From positions 186,001 to 250,000 of the forward strand of contig NZ_JAMTCT010000005.1 in NCBI RefSeq assembly GCF_024171995.1: a stretch of DNA of 64,000 nt. The letters run 5' to 3'. Of the stretch, positions 20,311-28,914 are shown piece by piece. Source of the DNA: Promicromonospora umidemergens. GTDB taxonomy: Bacteria > Actinomycetota > Actinomycetes > Actinomycetales > Cellulomonadaceae. The translations under genes and the position numbers were made by a program. Below the pieces are notes generated by a model that did not search any database, had not been told where the DNA came from, and worked only from the letters and a program-made list of their open reading frames with translations. Numbering within the stretch: the first letter of the stretch is position 1; each line of letters opens with the position of its first letter.

Positions 20311-20375
20311 CCCGCCGCAGTCGCCACCACTGACTGTGGTTTGCAGGGTGAACTTCCGTTGGGCAAACTCCGGCC

Positions 20376-21320
20376 ATGAGTGCTGTCCGGCGGCCGGCGT
20401 GGTCTGATCTCCCTCCCTCTGTCCGGTCCCGCGTGAGCGAGACCATGGGGGGACGCGTGATCGGTTCCGCTCCGATGAGCGGGACCGAGGAGTCGGGCAC
20501 CCTGGAGGTGCTGCAGACGGCGTCGGGCCGGTCGATCGTGCGCGCGGTGGGTCCGGAGGCTCCGCTGACGCAGGACCGGATGGCCGCCGAGGCGGTCTCC
20601 GTGGCCGCGCTGCCCGACGACATCCCGATCCTCCCGCGCGAGTGGTTCGTCGACGAGGTGCTGCCCGGGGCCGGACGCTGGGTGGTCCTCGGGTACCGCA
20701 ACGACCCCATCCGCCCGCCGCACGACCCCTGGGACGAGGCAGACCTCGCCGCGGCCGTCGAGCTCGCCATCCAGATCGGCACCAGCGAGGCGCCGGCGGG
20801 CCTGCCTGACGCGCTCGAGCTGATCGACGCCAACGCCTGGGCCACCATCGCGGCCATGCGGCCGCCCGGTCTGTCGGTCTTCACGCCATGGCTGCTCGAC
20901 AAGGTCGAGCACCTCGCAGAGATCGCCACCGGTGCGGCCGAGGCGATGTCCGGCACCAGCCTGGTGCACGGCGCGCTGCGGCGTGAGTCGATCATGATCA
21001 CCGACCACGGCTGGGACGCGACCAGCGCCCACGCGGTCGACTGGTTCATGCCGTCCCACGGCGCGTCCTTCCTCGACGTCGTGCTGCTGCTGCCGCACCT
21101 GCGGGTCGACGGCGCCCCGCCCCCTGAGGTGGTCATGGACCGCCACCCGCTGCCCGACGTCGACCCCGAGGCGCTCACCTGCGCCGTGACCGTCACCGCT
21201 GGAGCGCTCGTGCTCGAGTCGATGCGGCCGCCCCAACCCGGTCTGCCGCACGGCCGCGCCGTACAGCGCGAAGTGGCGCGCGCGGCGCTCGAGTGGCTGC
21301 GTGCCCGCCTCGGCGGTTGA
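20376..21320 (+). CDS. APH-fold pseudokinase, second of tandem pair
   Basis: 314 residues, ATG at 20376; paralogue of the preceding gene. The catalytic loop reads HGA (198-200) in place of HGD and the partner Asn is Ser (S205), while the Asp of VDW (D222) remains. It is therefore more degenerate than the first copy. Shared blocks include the N-terminal RPAWSDLPP, a WFVDEVLPGAGRWVVLGYR strand region and NGGPPPE/VDGAPPPE near the end. It is followed after 54 bases by the second GTPase pair, on the same strand. Confidence 0.75.
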   Translation: MSAVRRPAWSDLPPSVRSRVSETMGGRVIGSAPMSGTEESGTLEVLQTASGRSIVRAVGPEAPLTQDRMAAEAVSVAALPDDIPILPREWFVDEVLPGAGRWVVLGYRNDPIRPPHDPWDEADLAAAVELAIQIGTSEAPAGLPDALELIDANAWATIAAMRPPGLSVFTPWLLDKVEHLAEIATGAAEAMSGTSLVHGALRRESIMITDHGWDATSAHAVDWFMPSHGASFLDVVLLLPHLRVDGAPPPEVVMDRHPLPDVDPEALTCAVTVTAGALVLESMRPPQPGLPHGRAVQREVARAALEWLRARLGG

Positions 21321-21374
21321 TCTCTTTGCCGCACGACCGCGCCTGACCAGGGTCTCTGCGGCAGACTGTGCGGC

Positions 21375-23408
21375 ATGACCGATCAGCCCGACGACTCCGC
21401 TGCCCCTGGCGCACCGGACCCGGCGGCCGGCCCCGAGCCGACGGCCGAGCCCGGCGACGGGTCCGGCCTGACCGGTGCGCTGGAGGTGCTGCGCGCCCGG
21501 CTCGGCGCGCTGCGGCTGCCGTTGGAGACATCGGGGGCGGAGGCGGCGCGCACCGACCTGCGCCGAGCCACCGACCAGCTCGACGACTACCTGCTGCCCC
21601 GGTTGCGCGCGCAGAAGGCGCCGCTGCTCGTGGTGGTCGGTGGGTCGACGGGCGCGGGCAAGTCGACGCTCGTCAACTCGGTGCTGGGGGAGCGGGTCAC
21701 GCAGCCGGGTGTGCTGCGGCCCACCACGAAGGCGCCGGTGCTGGTGCACCACCCGCTGGACGCGCGCTGGTTCTCCACGGACCGGGTGCTGCCGGGGCTG
21801 GCGCGCGTGACGGCGTCGGGCACGGGGAGCGCCGCCGCGCAGGCGGGCGGGCAAGCGGGCGGGCAGGCGGGCGGGCAGGGCGGCGGAACGCCGGCCGAGC
21901 CGAGCCGCAACCTGCGCCTCGTGCCCAGCGACTCGCTGCCGAAGGGCCTGGCGCTGCTGGACGCACCCGACATCGACTCGGTCGACACGGCCAACCGTGA
22001 GCTCGCGGCGCAGCTGCTCGGGGCGGCGGACCTGTGGCTGTTCATCACGACGTCGGCCCGGTACGCCGACGCGGTGCCATGGGACCTGCTGCTGCAGGCC
22101 GCCGGACGCAAGGCGCAGGTGGCGATGGTGCTGGACCGCGTGGACCCGGGGGCGGAGGCCACCGCCGACGACCTGCGGGACATGATGGTGGAGCACGGCC
22201 TGGCGGACAGCCCGCTGTTCGTCATCCCCGAGGCCGAGCTGGTCGACGGGATGCTGCCGGAGGAGGGCGTGTCGGACGTGTCGCGCTGGCTCACCGGGCT
22301 GGGTGGCGACGCCGAGGCCCGCGGCCGCGTCATCGCTGCTACCCGCGACGGTGTGGTGGACTCCCTGGTCGTGCGGGCGGGCACCCTGGCCGACGCCGCC
22401 GACGAGCAGCAGGCCGCCGACGTCCGGCTGCGCCACGTCGTGGACCGCGCCTACGCGGACGCGGTGGCGCAGGTGACGGCGGCGACGTCGGACGGAGCGC
22501 TCCTGCGGGGCGAGGTGCTCGCCCGCTGGCAGGACTTCGTGGGCACCGGCGAGTTCTTCCGAGCCGTCGAGGAGGGCATCGGCCGGTTCCGGGACGCGGT
22601 GGCCGGGTTCTTCCGGGGCACGCCCAAGGCGGCGCCTCAGGTCGAGCAGGCTATCGCCCACGGCCTGGAGTCGGTGGTGCTGGACGCCGCAGAGGACGCC
22701 GCCGAGCGGTCCTACCAGGGGTGGCGGGGGGACGCCGCCGGCGCGGCGCTCCTGGAGGGCCTGGAGCTCCTCCGCACGCCCGCGGCACTGCGCTCGGAGG
22801 TGACCGGTCAGATCCGCGGCTGGCAGGGCGACGTCCTGGAGCTCGTGCGTGAGCAGGGCTCGGCCAAGCGCGGTACGGCACGGGCGCTGTCGCTGGGTGT
22901 GAACGGGCTCGGCGTCGCGCTGATGGTCTTCGTGTTCGCCTCGACGGGCGGGCTGACCGGTGTCGAGGTCGGCATCGCGGGCGGATCGGCGGTGCTGGCC
23001 CAGCGGGTGCTGGAGGCAGTGTTCGGCGAGGACGCCGTACGTCGGCTCGCCGCGCAGGCGCGCGACCGGCTGCGCGCCCGCATCCAGGCGGTCATGGACG
23101 GGCAGGCGGCGCGGTACACGGCGCAGCTGGACGCGCTCGGCTCCGCGGAGGCGGGCGGGGAGCGTCTGCGCGTCGCGGCCGGTGCCGTCGCCTCGGCCGC
23201 CTCGGCGGAGCGCCGCGTACGCCTGCGCGCCGCTGAGGCGGCCCCCGCCGCCGGAGCGGGTGCCGAGGACAGCACCGCGAGCGGCGGGCTGCGCGGCGTG
23301 CACGCCCGGCCTGCGGGCGAGGTCCTGGCGAAGGGTGGCACCGACCTGGCGGAGGAGCCGGCCAGGAAGGGCTTCTGGAAGCGGCTGTTCGGGGAGGGCG
23401 ACCGGTGA
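21375..23408 (+). CDS. Dynamin-like GTPase A, copy 2
   Basis: 677 residues, ATG at 21375. P-loop GSTGAGKST (90-98), LRPTT, G3 DAPD, and ADLWLFITTSARYADAVPW pair it with GTPase A copy 1. The G4 region reads LDRVDPG. It is about 120 residues longer than copy 1. A Gly/Gln/Ala repeat near 153-171 is inserted after the switch region, and a hydrophobic hairpin (LGVALMVFVFASTGGL) near residue 520 may insert into membrane, a feature nearly lost in copy 1. The C-terminal tail is rich in Ala, Glu and Arg. It overlaps the next gene by ATGA. Confidence 0.86.
   Translation: MTDQPDDSAAPGAPDPAAGPEPTAEPGDGSGLTGALEVLRARLGALRLPLETSGAEAARTDLRRATDQLDDYLLPRLRAQKAPLLVVVGGSTGAGKSTLVNSVLGERVTQPGVLRPTTKAPVLVHHPLDARWFSTDRVLPGLARVTASGTGSAAAQAGGQAGGQAGGQGGGTPAEPSRNLRLVPSDSLPKGLALLDAPDIDSVDTANRELAAQLLGAADLWLFITTSARYADAVPWDLLLQAAGRKAQVAMVLDRVDPGAEATADDLRDMMVEHGLADSPLFVIPEAELVDGMLPEEGVSDVSRWLTGLGGDAEARGRVIAATRDGVVDSLVVRAGTLADAADEQQAADVRLRHVVDRAYADAVAQVTAATSDGALLRGEVLARWQDFVGTGEFFRAVEEGIGRFRDAVAGFFRGTPKAAPQVEQAIAHGLESVVLDAAEDAAERSYQGWRGDAAGAALLEGLELLRTPAALRSEVTGQIRGWQGDVLELVREQGSAKRGTARALSLGVNGLGVALMVFVFASTGGLTGVEVGIAGGSAVLAQRVLEAVFGEDAVRRLAAQARDRLRARIQAVMDGQAARYTAQLDALGSAEAGGERLRVAAGAVASAASAERRVRLRAAEAAPAAGAGAEDSTASGGLRGVHARPAGEVLAKGGTDLAEEPARKGFWKRLFGEGDR
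21838..21888 (+). repeat. GC-rich tandem repeat encoding Gly-Gln-Ala
   Basis: Imperfect 12-base units (GGCGGGCAGGCG) inside the GTPase gene give QAGG repeats. It is a low-complexity insertion within the GTPase domain not present in the paralogue. Confidence 0.65.
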
Positions 23409-25138
23409 GCCGGCTCGACCTGGGCGACCGGACCACGGCCCTCGCCACGGCTGTCGAGGCCGCGGAGGGCCGGATCGAGCCCGCCCTCCTGGGGGAGGCG
23501 CGTGCCGTCGTGAACCGGGCGCGCGAGCGCGGCGGGCTGTCCGCCGAGCACACGGTGGTCGCACTGGCGGGCGCGACGGGCTCGGGCAAGTCGTCGGTCC
23601 TGAACGCGGTGGCGGGCGTCGCTGTCGCGCAGCCGGGCGTGCGGCGCCCGACGACGTCGCACCCGATGGCCGCCGTCTGGGGCGAGGGCGCGGACCCGCT
23701 CCTGGACTGGCTGGAGGTCAGCCGACGGCACCAGGTCGGTGTGGAGCCCGTGTCTGCCGAGACCGGGCCGTTCCGTCGTCGGACACCGGCCGGGGACGCG
23801 ACCGGGCTGGTGCTGCTGGACCTGCCCGACCACGACTCGATAGTGACCGAGCACCGCATGCGCGCGGAGCGCCTGGTGCGGCGCGCCGACCTGCTGGTCT
23901 GGGTGGTCGACCCGCAGAAGTACGCGGACGCCGCCCTCCACGAGGGGTTTCTGCGCCCCCTGGCGGGTCGCGCGGAGGTGGTGGTCGTCGCGCTCAACCA
24001 GGTCGACCGCCTCACGCCGGACGAGACGTCGGCGATGCTCGCCGACCTCGAACGGCTGGTGGCCGAGGACGGGCTGCGCGGGGCGCGGGTCCTCGCGGTG
24101 TCCGCAAGGACGGGCCAGGGCATGGACGACCTGAGGGGCCTGCTGGCGAAGGCGGCGGCCAAGCGGGAGGCCGCCACGGCCCGGCTCGCCGCGGACGAGC
24201 GGGCCGTGGCGCAGCAGATCATGGACGAGTGCGGCACACCGCCGTCGTCCCGCCTGGGGGGCCAGGCCCGGGGTGACCTGGTTGCGGCCCTCGAGGCAGC
24301 GGCGGGAGTGCCGACGGTGGTCGACGCCGTGCGCGCCTCCGCCCGTCGTGACGCGCGCGCGGCGACCGGCTGGCCGCTGACCCGCTGGGTCGGGCGGTTG
24401 CGCAAGGACCCGCTGCGCCGGCTGGGGCTGCGCTCGACGGACCGGGAGCACCGGGCGCCGTCGGGCCGCGAGGACCTGATGCGCACGTCGCTGCCGACGG
24501 CGCGGCCTGCGGTGCGGTCCGCCGCGGCGTCGGCCGTTCGGCGCTACGTCGAGGAGGTGACCAGGGGCGTCGCGGACCCATGGGTCCTGGCCGCGCGCTC
24601 GCGCGGCCAGGCGGGCATCGACCAGCTGCCCGACGCGCTCGACCAGGCAGTCGCCACGACCCGCGTCGAGGCGTCCCGCCGGCCCGTGTGGTGGTCGCTC
24701 GTCAACGTCGTGCAGTGGGCCCTGGTCACCGTGGTGGTGGCGGGCCTGCTGTGGCTGCTGGTGCTGTTCGGCTTCGCGTACCTCCAGCTCCCGCCGCTGC
24801 CGACCCCCGTGGTGACGCTGCCGACCTGGTCGGGCGACGACGGCCTCGTGTTCCCAGGGACGCCGGAGTCCGGCTCGGGCGACGGCCTCGGCGTCGACCC
24901 GTTCCGGATCCCGTGGCCCACCCTCATGGTGCTGGGCGGCCTCGCGCTCGGCCTGCTGCTCGCGCTGGTCTGCCGGGTGTTCGGCGCGCTGGGCGCCCGG
25001 CGTCGGGCACACGGCGCCCGACGCCGGCTCAAGCAGTCGGTCGGCGCGGTCGCCGACGGGCTGGTGCGCACGCCGGTGTCGGAGGAGCTGTCCCAGCTAG
25101 CGAGCTGCCGGGCGGCGGCGACGATCGCCGCGAGCTGA
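23405..25138 (+). CDS. Membrane-anchored GTPase B, copy 2
   Basis: 577 residues, start overlapping GTPase A copy 2 by GTGA. P-loop GATGSGKSS (56-64), RPTT, G3 DLPDHD (139-144), WVVDPQKYAD exactly as in copy 1, and G4 NQVD (198-201). Two long transmembrane helices lie near 424-455 and 495-520 with a Pro-rich extracytoplasmic loop between them, then a basic cytoplasmic tail. The pairing and order (A then B) repeat those of 13575-16831, showing duplication of a two-gene module. Confidence 0.87.
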   Translation: MSRLDLGDRTTALATAVEAAEGRIEPALLGEARAVVNRARERGGLSAEHTVVALAGATGSGKSSVLNAVAGVAVAQPGVRRPTTSHPMAAVWGEGADPLLDWLEVSRRHQVGVEPVSAETGPFRRRTPAGDATGLVLLDLPDHDSIVTEHRMRAERLVRRADLLVWVVDPQKYADAALHEGFLRPLAGRAEVVVVALNQVDRLTPDETSAMLADLERLVAEDGLRGARVLAVSARTGQGMDDLRGLLAKAAAKREAATARLAADERAVAQQIMDECGTPPSSRLGGQARGDLVAALEAAAGVPTVVDAVRASARRDARAATGWPLTRWVGRLRKDPLRRLGLRSTDREHRAPSGREDLMRTSLPTARPAVRSAAASAVRRYVEEVTRGVADPWVLAARSRGQAGIDQLPDALDQAVATTRVEASRRPVWWSLVNVVQWALVTVVVAGLLWLLVLFGFAYLQLPPLPTPVVTLPTWSGDDGLVFPGTPESGSGDGLGVDPFRIPWPTLMVLGGLALGLLLALVCRVFGALGARRRAHGARRRLKQSVGAVADGLVRTPVSEELSQLASCRAAATIAAS

Positions 25139-25180
25139 CCCAACCCTTCGTTGCGCTCACAACAAAGCCTGGTGGGTCAG
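25135..25180. terminator. Bidirectional stem-loop between convergent genes
   Basis: Perfect outer arms CTGACCCA (25135-25142) and TGGGTCAG (25173-25180) contain the stop codons of both convergent genes, GTPase B and the thioesterase. Confidence 0.55.
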
Positions 25181-25677
25181 CCGCGGTGGCGGAATGTGAC
25201 CGGGGGTTCCTCGAACTCCTTCCAGGCCAGCCGCTCGCCCTCGGTGAGCCTCCGGGGCTGGTTCGTGGCGGCGTCGACGAACACGAGAGTCGTGGTGGCG
25301 CGGGCGTAGGGCTTGCCGCCCGACGTCGGACCGGTCTTCGCCATGCCCGCGGTGCCGTCGTGCACCTCGTAGCAGACCTCGGCGCTCGCACCACCGATCC
25401 GGCCGAGCCACATCTCGACGCGCACCGGCGTGCGCGTGAACAGCAGCGGCCGCAGGTACTCGATGCGCTGGCCGGCCACGAGGGTGTGCGAGTCGGCGTC
25501 GGGCCCGGTGGGGACCACCGCCGTCGGCCAGGCCTCGCCCTCTGGCGCCTCGGGGTGCAGCCAGAAGGCGGTGATCCGGGCGTCCTCCAGCAGGCGGAAC
25601 ATCGCGACGTTGTTGACGTGCGCGTACGCGTCGAGGTCGGACCAGCGCAGCGTGACGGGGACGTGGAGGCGTGTCAT
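25177..25677 (-). CDS. Hot-dog acyl-CoA thioesterase (4HBT family)
   Basis: 166 residues from ATG 25677; an upstream in-frame extension to 25947 is not protein-like. The YbgC/FadM-type motif LRWSDLDAYAHVNNVA carries the catalytic Asp and the start of the long hot-dog helix. Further strands (RIEYLRPLLF, VRVEMWLGRIG, ATTTLVFVDA) complete one hot-dog domain. These enzymes hydrolyse acyl-CoA; chain specificity is unknown. A TesB thioesterase is encoded nearby at 26982. Confidence 0.87.
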   Translation of the reverse strand: MTRLHVPVTLRWSDLDAYAHVNNVAMFRLLEDARITAFWLHPEAPEGEAWPTAVVPTGPDADSHTLVAGQRIEYLRPLLFTRTPVRVEMWLGRIGGASAEVCYEVHDGTAGMAKTGPTSGGKPYARATTTLVFVDAATNQPRRLTEGERLAWKEFEEPPVTFRHRG

Positions 25678-25801
25678 GGTGCCTATTTTCCTCCACGTGA
25701 AGTACCCGCCGTTCTGCCGCGATGGCAGGCCGGGCTGAGTGGTCCTCAGCCTGCCCGAATTGGTAGATTCATCCCTCTTGGTTTTCGCCACGGAGGAACA
25801 G

Positions 25802-26452
25802 TTGGATCTGCCCAGGCACCATTTCGACCCGGTGACGCTGCACGAGGTGCTGGACGACGTCCCGGTCGCCCAGGCGTACCGCACCGAGCTGGCGGGACGC
25901 CCGGACCGCGACACACCGGACGTCCTTGCCGTACTGGTACCGCTCACGCGCTGGCTCGCCCCGGAGGCGGACGATCCCGACAGCGCGCTGGCCGAGGCCG
26001 AGCGTCTCGGCTGGCTCGCCGTCCGGCTGAACGGAGGCCCGGGCGACGACGCGGCGGCAGCGCACTCGAACGCCTCCGACGTACCCCTCGGGTCGGTCCC
26101 GTCACTGCTACGGTTGGCCCACGTGCTGCAGTGGCGGCACCGCTTCCCGGAGGCGGACCTGCTGTTCGGCCTGGCCCTGGAGGCGGCGCACTACTACGGG
26201 GAGCATGCCGCGAGCATCGAGCACGCGCACAGGCTCGAGTACTGCGCACTGCAGCACTGGGGCAAGTGCCGCTACGACCAGGCGCTCGAGGTCCATGCGG
26301 ACCAGGCGCGGCCCTATCTCGGCGAGGCCCTCGCCCTGTTCGAGCGCGCTCTGGAGCTCCGGGTGGAGGCAGGCGCGGCGCCGGAGCACGTGGCGGCCAC
26401 GCGCGAGGCGATCAGTGCCGCGCGCGACCGGCTGGCTGAGCTGGGGGCGTGA
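25802..26452 (+). CDS. Hypothetical helical protein
   Basis: 216 residues if translation begins at TTG 25802, which is preceded by the best ribosome site in the region (GGAGGA, 25792-25797); a GTG at 25739 would add 21 residues. No family recognised. It is almost all helical in appearance, with a central RLAHVLQWRHRFPEADLLFGLALEAA and a further HWGKCRYDQALEVHADQARP, which look like TPR-style helix pairs. Acidic overall. Divergent from the hot-dog thioesterase, so it may be controlled from the same short region. Confidence 0.7.
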   Translation: MDLPRHHFDPVTLHEVLDDVPVAQAYRTELAGRPDRDTPDVLAVLVPLTRWLAPEADDPDSALAEAERLGWLAVRLNGGPGDDAAAAHSNASDVPLGSVPSLLRLAHVLQWRHRFPEADLLFGLALEAAHYYGEHAASIEHAHRLEYCALQHWGKCRYDQALEVHADQARPYLGEALALFERALELRVEAGAAPEHVAATREAISAARDRLAELGA

Positions 26453-26491
26453 CGGCGGGGCCCCGTGGTCGGCTTCGGGTGGACCTCGTCG

Positions 26492-26971
26492 TCAGCGGGG
26501 CTGATCGCGGTATGCGAGGTTGACGCTCAGTGCGCCCGCCAGCGCCCACTGAAGCTCCGCCGCGACGGATCCGGCAGGGCGTGGGGTTCGGGTGAGCGTG
26601 TCGGCGCGGCGCTCGACGTCGAACAGGGTGTCTCCGTCGACGGCCCACAGGCGGGACCAGAAGCTTGCCAGGCGGCCCGGGGCAGGCCACGCCTCGACGA
26701 CGATCTGGAGCACGGCGTCGGCGTCGTCGAGTGTCGTACCGGGCCAGGGGGCGCCGTCGTCGATGTCTGTGCCGGCCGGGGAGTCGGATCGGTCGGTGTC
26801 ACCCGGCGTTGTTTCGTGTCCGACGGCGTTCGCGGGCGCGCGCAGGACGTCGAGCGGGGGAAGCGCGACCTGCAGTGCAGGCCACAGGGTCTGTGGGGAG
26901 GCGAGGCGGAGCTCGGCACCCGGCTCGATCAGGACGCGGCCGTCGCGTTCGGTGATGGCTTGGACGATCAC
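26492..26971 (-). CDS. Hypothetical protein downstream of tesB
   Basis: 159 residues, ATG at 26971, ten bases after the tesB stop, so it is probably co-translated. No family recognised. An N-terminal beta-rich part (VQAITERDGRVLIEPGAEL) is followed by a Thr/Asp/Gly-rich low-complexity middle and a helical, Trp-containing C-terminal half (LQIVVEAWPAPGRLASFWSR). Acidic and soluble. Confidence 0.6.
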   Translation of the reverse strand: MIVQAITERDGRVLIEPGAELRLASPQTLWPALQVALPPLDVLRAPANAVGHETTPGDTDRSDSPAGTDIDDGAPWPGTTLDDADAVLQIVVEAWPAPGRLASFWSRLWAVDGDTLFDVERRADTLTRTPRPAGSVAAELQWALAGALSVNLAYRDQPR

Positions 26972-26981
26972 CAGATGCCCG

Positions 26982-27938
26982 CTACGCCGACAGCCGGATC
27001 ATGCCCTCCTGGCCGGCGGAGGCCACCAGCGCGCCGTCCTGCGTGTAGACCTTCGCCGTCCCCAGTGCCCGGCCGCCCTGCGCCGTCGGCGAGGTCTGCA
27101 CGAACAGCATCCACTCGTCCACCCGGACGTCGCGGTGCCACCACATGCCATGGTCGAGGCTCGCCATGGGTACCGAAGCACCGACGTCCTGCCACGACTT
27201 CCCGGCGGCGCGCAGGGCGGGCTCGAGCATGAGCTGGTCGCACGCGAAGGCCAGCAGGGCGCGGTGCATGGCCTGCTCCTTGACCTCCAGCGGGCGGCGG
27301 GTGCGCATCCAGACCATCTGGGTGGCGGGCGGCACACCGCCGTCGGCCACCGCCGTGTCCGGGTTCAGGTAGAGCGAGCCGCCCACGTGCCGCAGCTCGA
27401 ACGCCGAGTCCGTCCAGAACTGGGCCCGGACCGCGACTCCCTCGGGCAGGGTGGCTAGCTCGTCGAAGGCGGAGCCCACCTCGTCGGGCGCGGGGACGCC
27501 GTCGGGCATCGGCATCATGTGCTCGTAGCCGGGCTGGTCCTCCTGGAAGGACGCGATCATCGACAGGATCGGCTTGCCGAACTGGATCGCGTGGGTACGC
27601 CGCGCACTGAACGAACGTCCGTCGCGCAGCCGCTCGACCGCGAAGTCGATGGGCTCCTCGACCCGTCCCTCGCGCAGGAAGTACCCGTGCAGCGAGTGGA
27701 TCAGGCGGCCGTCGGGCACGGTGCGGTCCGCGGCCAGGATCGCCTGGGCGAGCACCTGCCCGCCGTAGGCGCGGTTGGCCGGGCCGGGCATGCTGTCTCC
27801 GCGCAGCACGTCCTCCTCGCCGCGCGGGCCCCAGCCCTCGAGGTGCCGCAGGTCGAGCACCTGCAGCAGGCGGTCGAGCGCGTCGGGCTGGCTGTCCGAC
27901 GGGGTGCCGGAGATCGGGTCAGGGGTGGTGGCGTCCAC
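26982..27938 (-). CDS. tesB: Acyl-CoA thioesterase II
   Basis: 318 residues with two tandem hot-dog domains as in TesB. Family markers seen: RAYGGQVLAQAI in the first domain, HSLHGYFLREG, SFSARRTHAIQ, and in the second domain MASLDHGMWWHRDVRVDEW, which bears the Asp of the catalytic Asp-Thr-Gln set, followed by GGRALGTAKVY. It releases free fatty acids from acyl-CoA in the cytoplasm. It lies between glbO upstream (27 bases) and a small unknown gene, all on the minus strand and likely one transcript. Confidence 0.93.
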   Translation of the reverse strand: MDATTPDPISGTPSDSQPDALDRLLQVLDLRHLEGWGPRGEEDVLRGDSMPGPANRAYGGQVLAQAILAADRTVPDGRLIHSLHGYFLREGRVEEPIDFAVERLRDGRSFSARRTHAIQFGKPILSMIASFQEDQPGYEHMMPMPDGVPAPDEVGSAFDELATLPEGVAVRAQFWTDSAFELRHVGGSLYLNPDTAVADGGVPPATQMVWMRTRRPLEVKEQAMHRALLAFACDQLMLEPALRAAGKSWQDVGASVPMASLDHGMWWHRDVRVDEWMLFVQTSPTAQGGRALGTAKVYTQDGALVASAGQEGMIRLSA

Positions 27939-27965
27939 GAGCGGGCGTCTCCTCGTCGTTCCTGG

Positions 27966-28358
27966 TCAGTCTTCGAACGTGTTGATCATGCTGAAGGCGG
28001 CGCGCTCCAGGTAGTCCCACAGCTGCGACTCGTGGATCGGCGCGAGGTCGAGGGAGTCGACGGCGGTCCGCATGTGGGCGAGCCAGCGGTCCCGCGCCTC
28101 GGGGTTGACCTTGAACGGCACGTGGCGCATGCGCAGGCGCGGGTGCCCGCGCTGCGCCGAGTAGGTGTTCGGACCGCCCCAGTACTGTTCGAGGAACATC
28201 GTGAAGCGCTCCTTCGCGGGCCCCAGGTCCTCCTCGGGATACATGGGGCGCAGCACCGGGTCGTCGGCCACGCCGTCGTAGAAGGCGTCGACGAGACGGA
28301 CGAACGTGTCGTGGCCTCCGACGGCGTCGAAGAAGGATTCCTGTGTCACGCTCGTCAT
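27966..28358 (-). CDS. glbO: Group II truncated haemoglobin GlbO
   Basis: 130 residues from ATG 28358; a long upstream in-frame extension is non-coding. It matches mycobacterial GlbO closely in spacing: SFFDAVGG at the start, MYPEEDLGPAKER, MFLEQYWGGP, and YSAQRGHPRLRMRHVPF containing the proximal His. The Trp of the distal pocket (EQLWDYL-like, here SQLWDYLE) is present. It binds oxygen and probably handles peroxide or NO. First gene of a short minus-strand operon with tesB. Confidence 0.93.
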   Translation of the reverse strand: MTSVTQESFFDAVGGHDTFVRLVDAFYDGVADDPVLRPMYPEEDLGPAKERFTMFLEQYWGGPNTYSAQRGHPRLRMRHVPFKVNPEARDRWLAHMRTAVDSLDLAPIHESQLWDYLERAAFSMINTFED

Positions 28359-28502
28359 CCTGCCACCCGACGGTGACAGCACGATGTCGGTCCCGTGAAA
28401 CGGAGTCTCATGTGACCGAATCGACAGCACCGTGGGCGAAACGCTTGCGGGGACCGCTAGGCTGGTCGTAGACCTGCAGCGACGCACGGTGGGAGTTGAG
28501 AC

Positions 28503-28736
28503 ATGACCAAGGCTGACCAGATCCTTGCGGCACTCGGAGGGACCTCGAACGTCGTCGAGCTGGAGCCGTGCATCACTCGGCTCCGAGTCGAGGTGAGCGA
28601 TCCGTCCCTCGTGGACGAGCCGGGGCTGAAGTCGTCCGGCGCGTTCGGCGTGGTCCGGTCCGGCCGGGTGGTCCAGGTGATCGTCGGGCCAGAGGCGGAC
28701 AACCTCGCCGCGGAGCTCGAGACGCTCAGAGTCTGA
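28503..28736 (+). CDS. Stand-alone PTS glucose-family EIIB domain
   Basis: 77 residues, ATG at 28503. It is a single EIIB domain of the glucose/N-acetylglucosamine PTS family: the phosphorylated cysteine sits in ELEPCITRLRVEV (C23), after QILAALGGTSNVV. The usual fused EIIC membrane domain is absent and no other PTS gene is adjacent, so it either partners with an EIIC encoded elsewhere or works as a regulatory phosphoprotein. Followed by a perfect palindromic terminator. Confidence 0.9.
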   Translation: MTKADQILAALGGTSNVVELEPCITRLRVEVSDPSLVDEPGLKSSGAFGVVRSGRVVQVIVGPEADNLAAELETLRV

Positions 28737-28761
28737 CGGTGAGCTCGGCGGCATGACCGCG

Positions 28762-28785
28762 CGGGCCCGGGAGCTCCCGGGCCCG
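28762..28785 (+). terminator. Perfect 24-bp palindromic terminator
   Basis: Self-complementary 24-base palindrome centred on GAGCTC, 26 bases after the EIIB stop. Confidence 0.7.
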
Positions 28786-28914
28786 TGACCGGCCTCACGA
28801 TCCTGCGGCCGTACCTGCGTGTGCGGCGAAAGCCGTGTGAAGGTCGCGCAGGAGTCCGTCGTACCTGCCTTGAGATGTCCGATCCGGCTCCCGGACCCGA
28901 GTAGGTTTGCCACC

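Noticed and set aside
20196-23564. An 1122-codon open frame on the minus strand
   Set aside because: It lies antisense to the pseudokinase and GTPase genes; composition is Arg/Ala/His/Gln-rich with no family motif, typical of the mirror frame in high-GC DNA.
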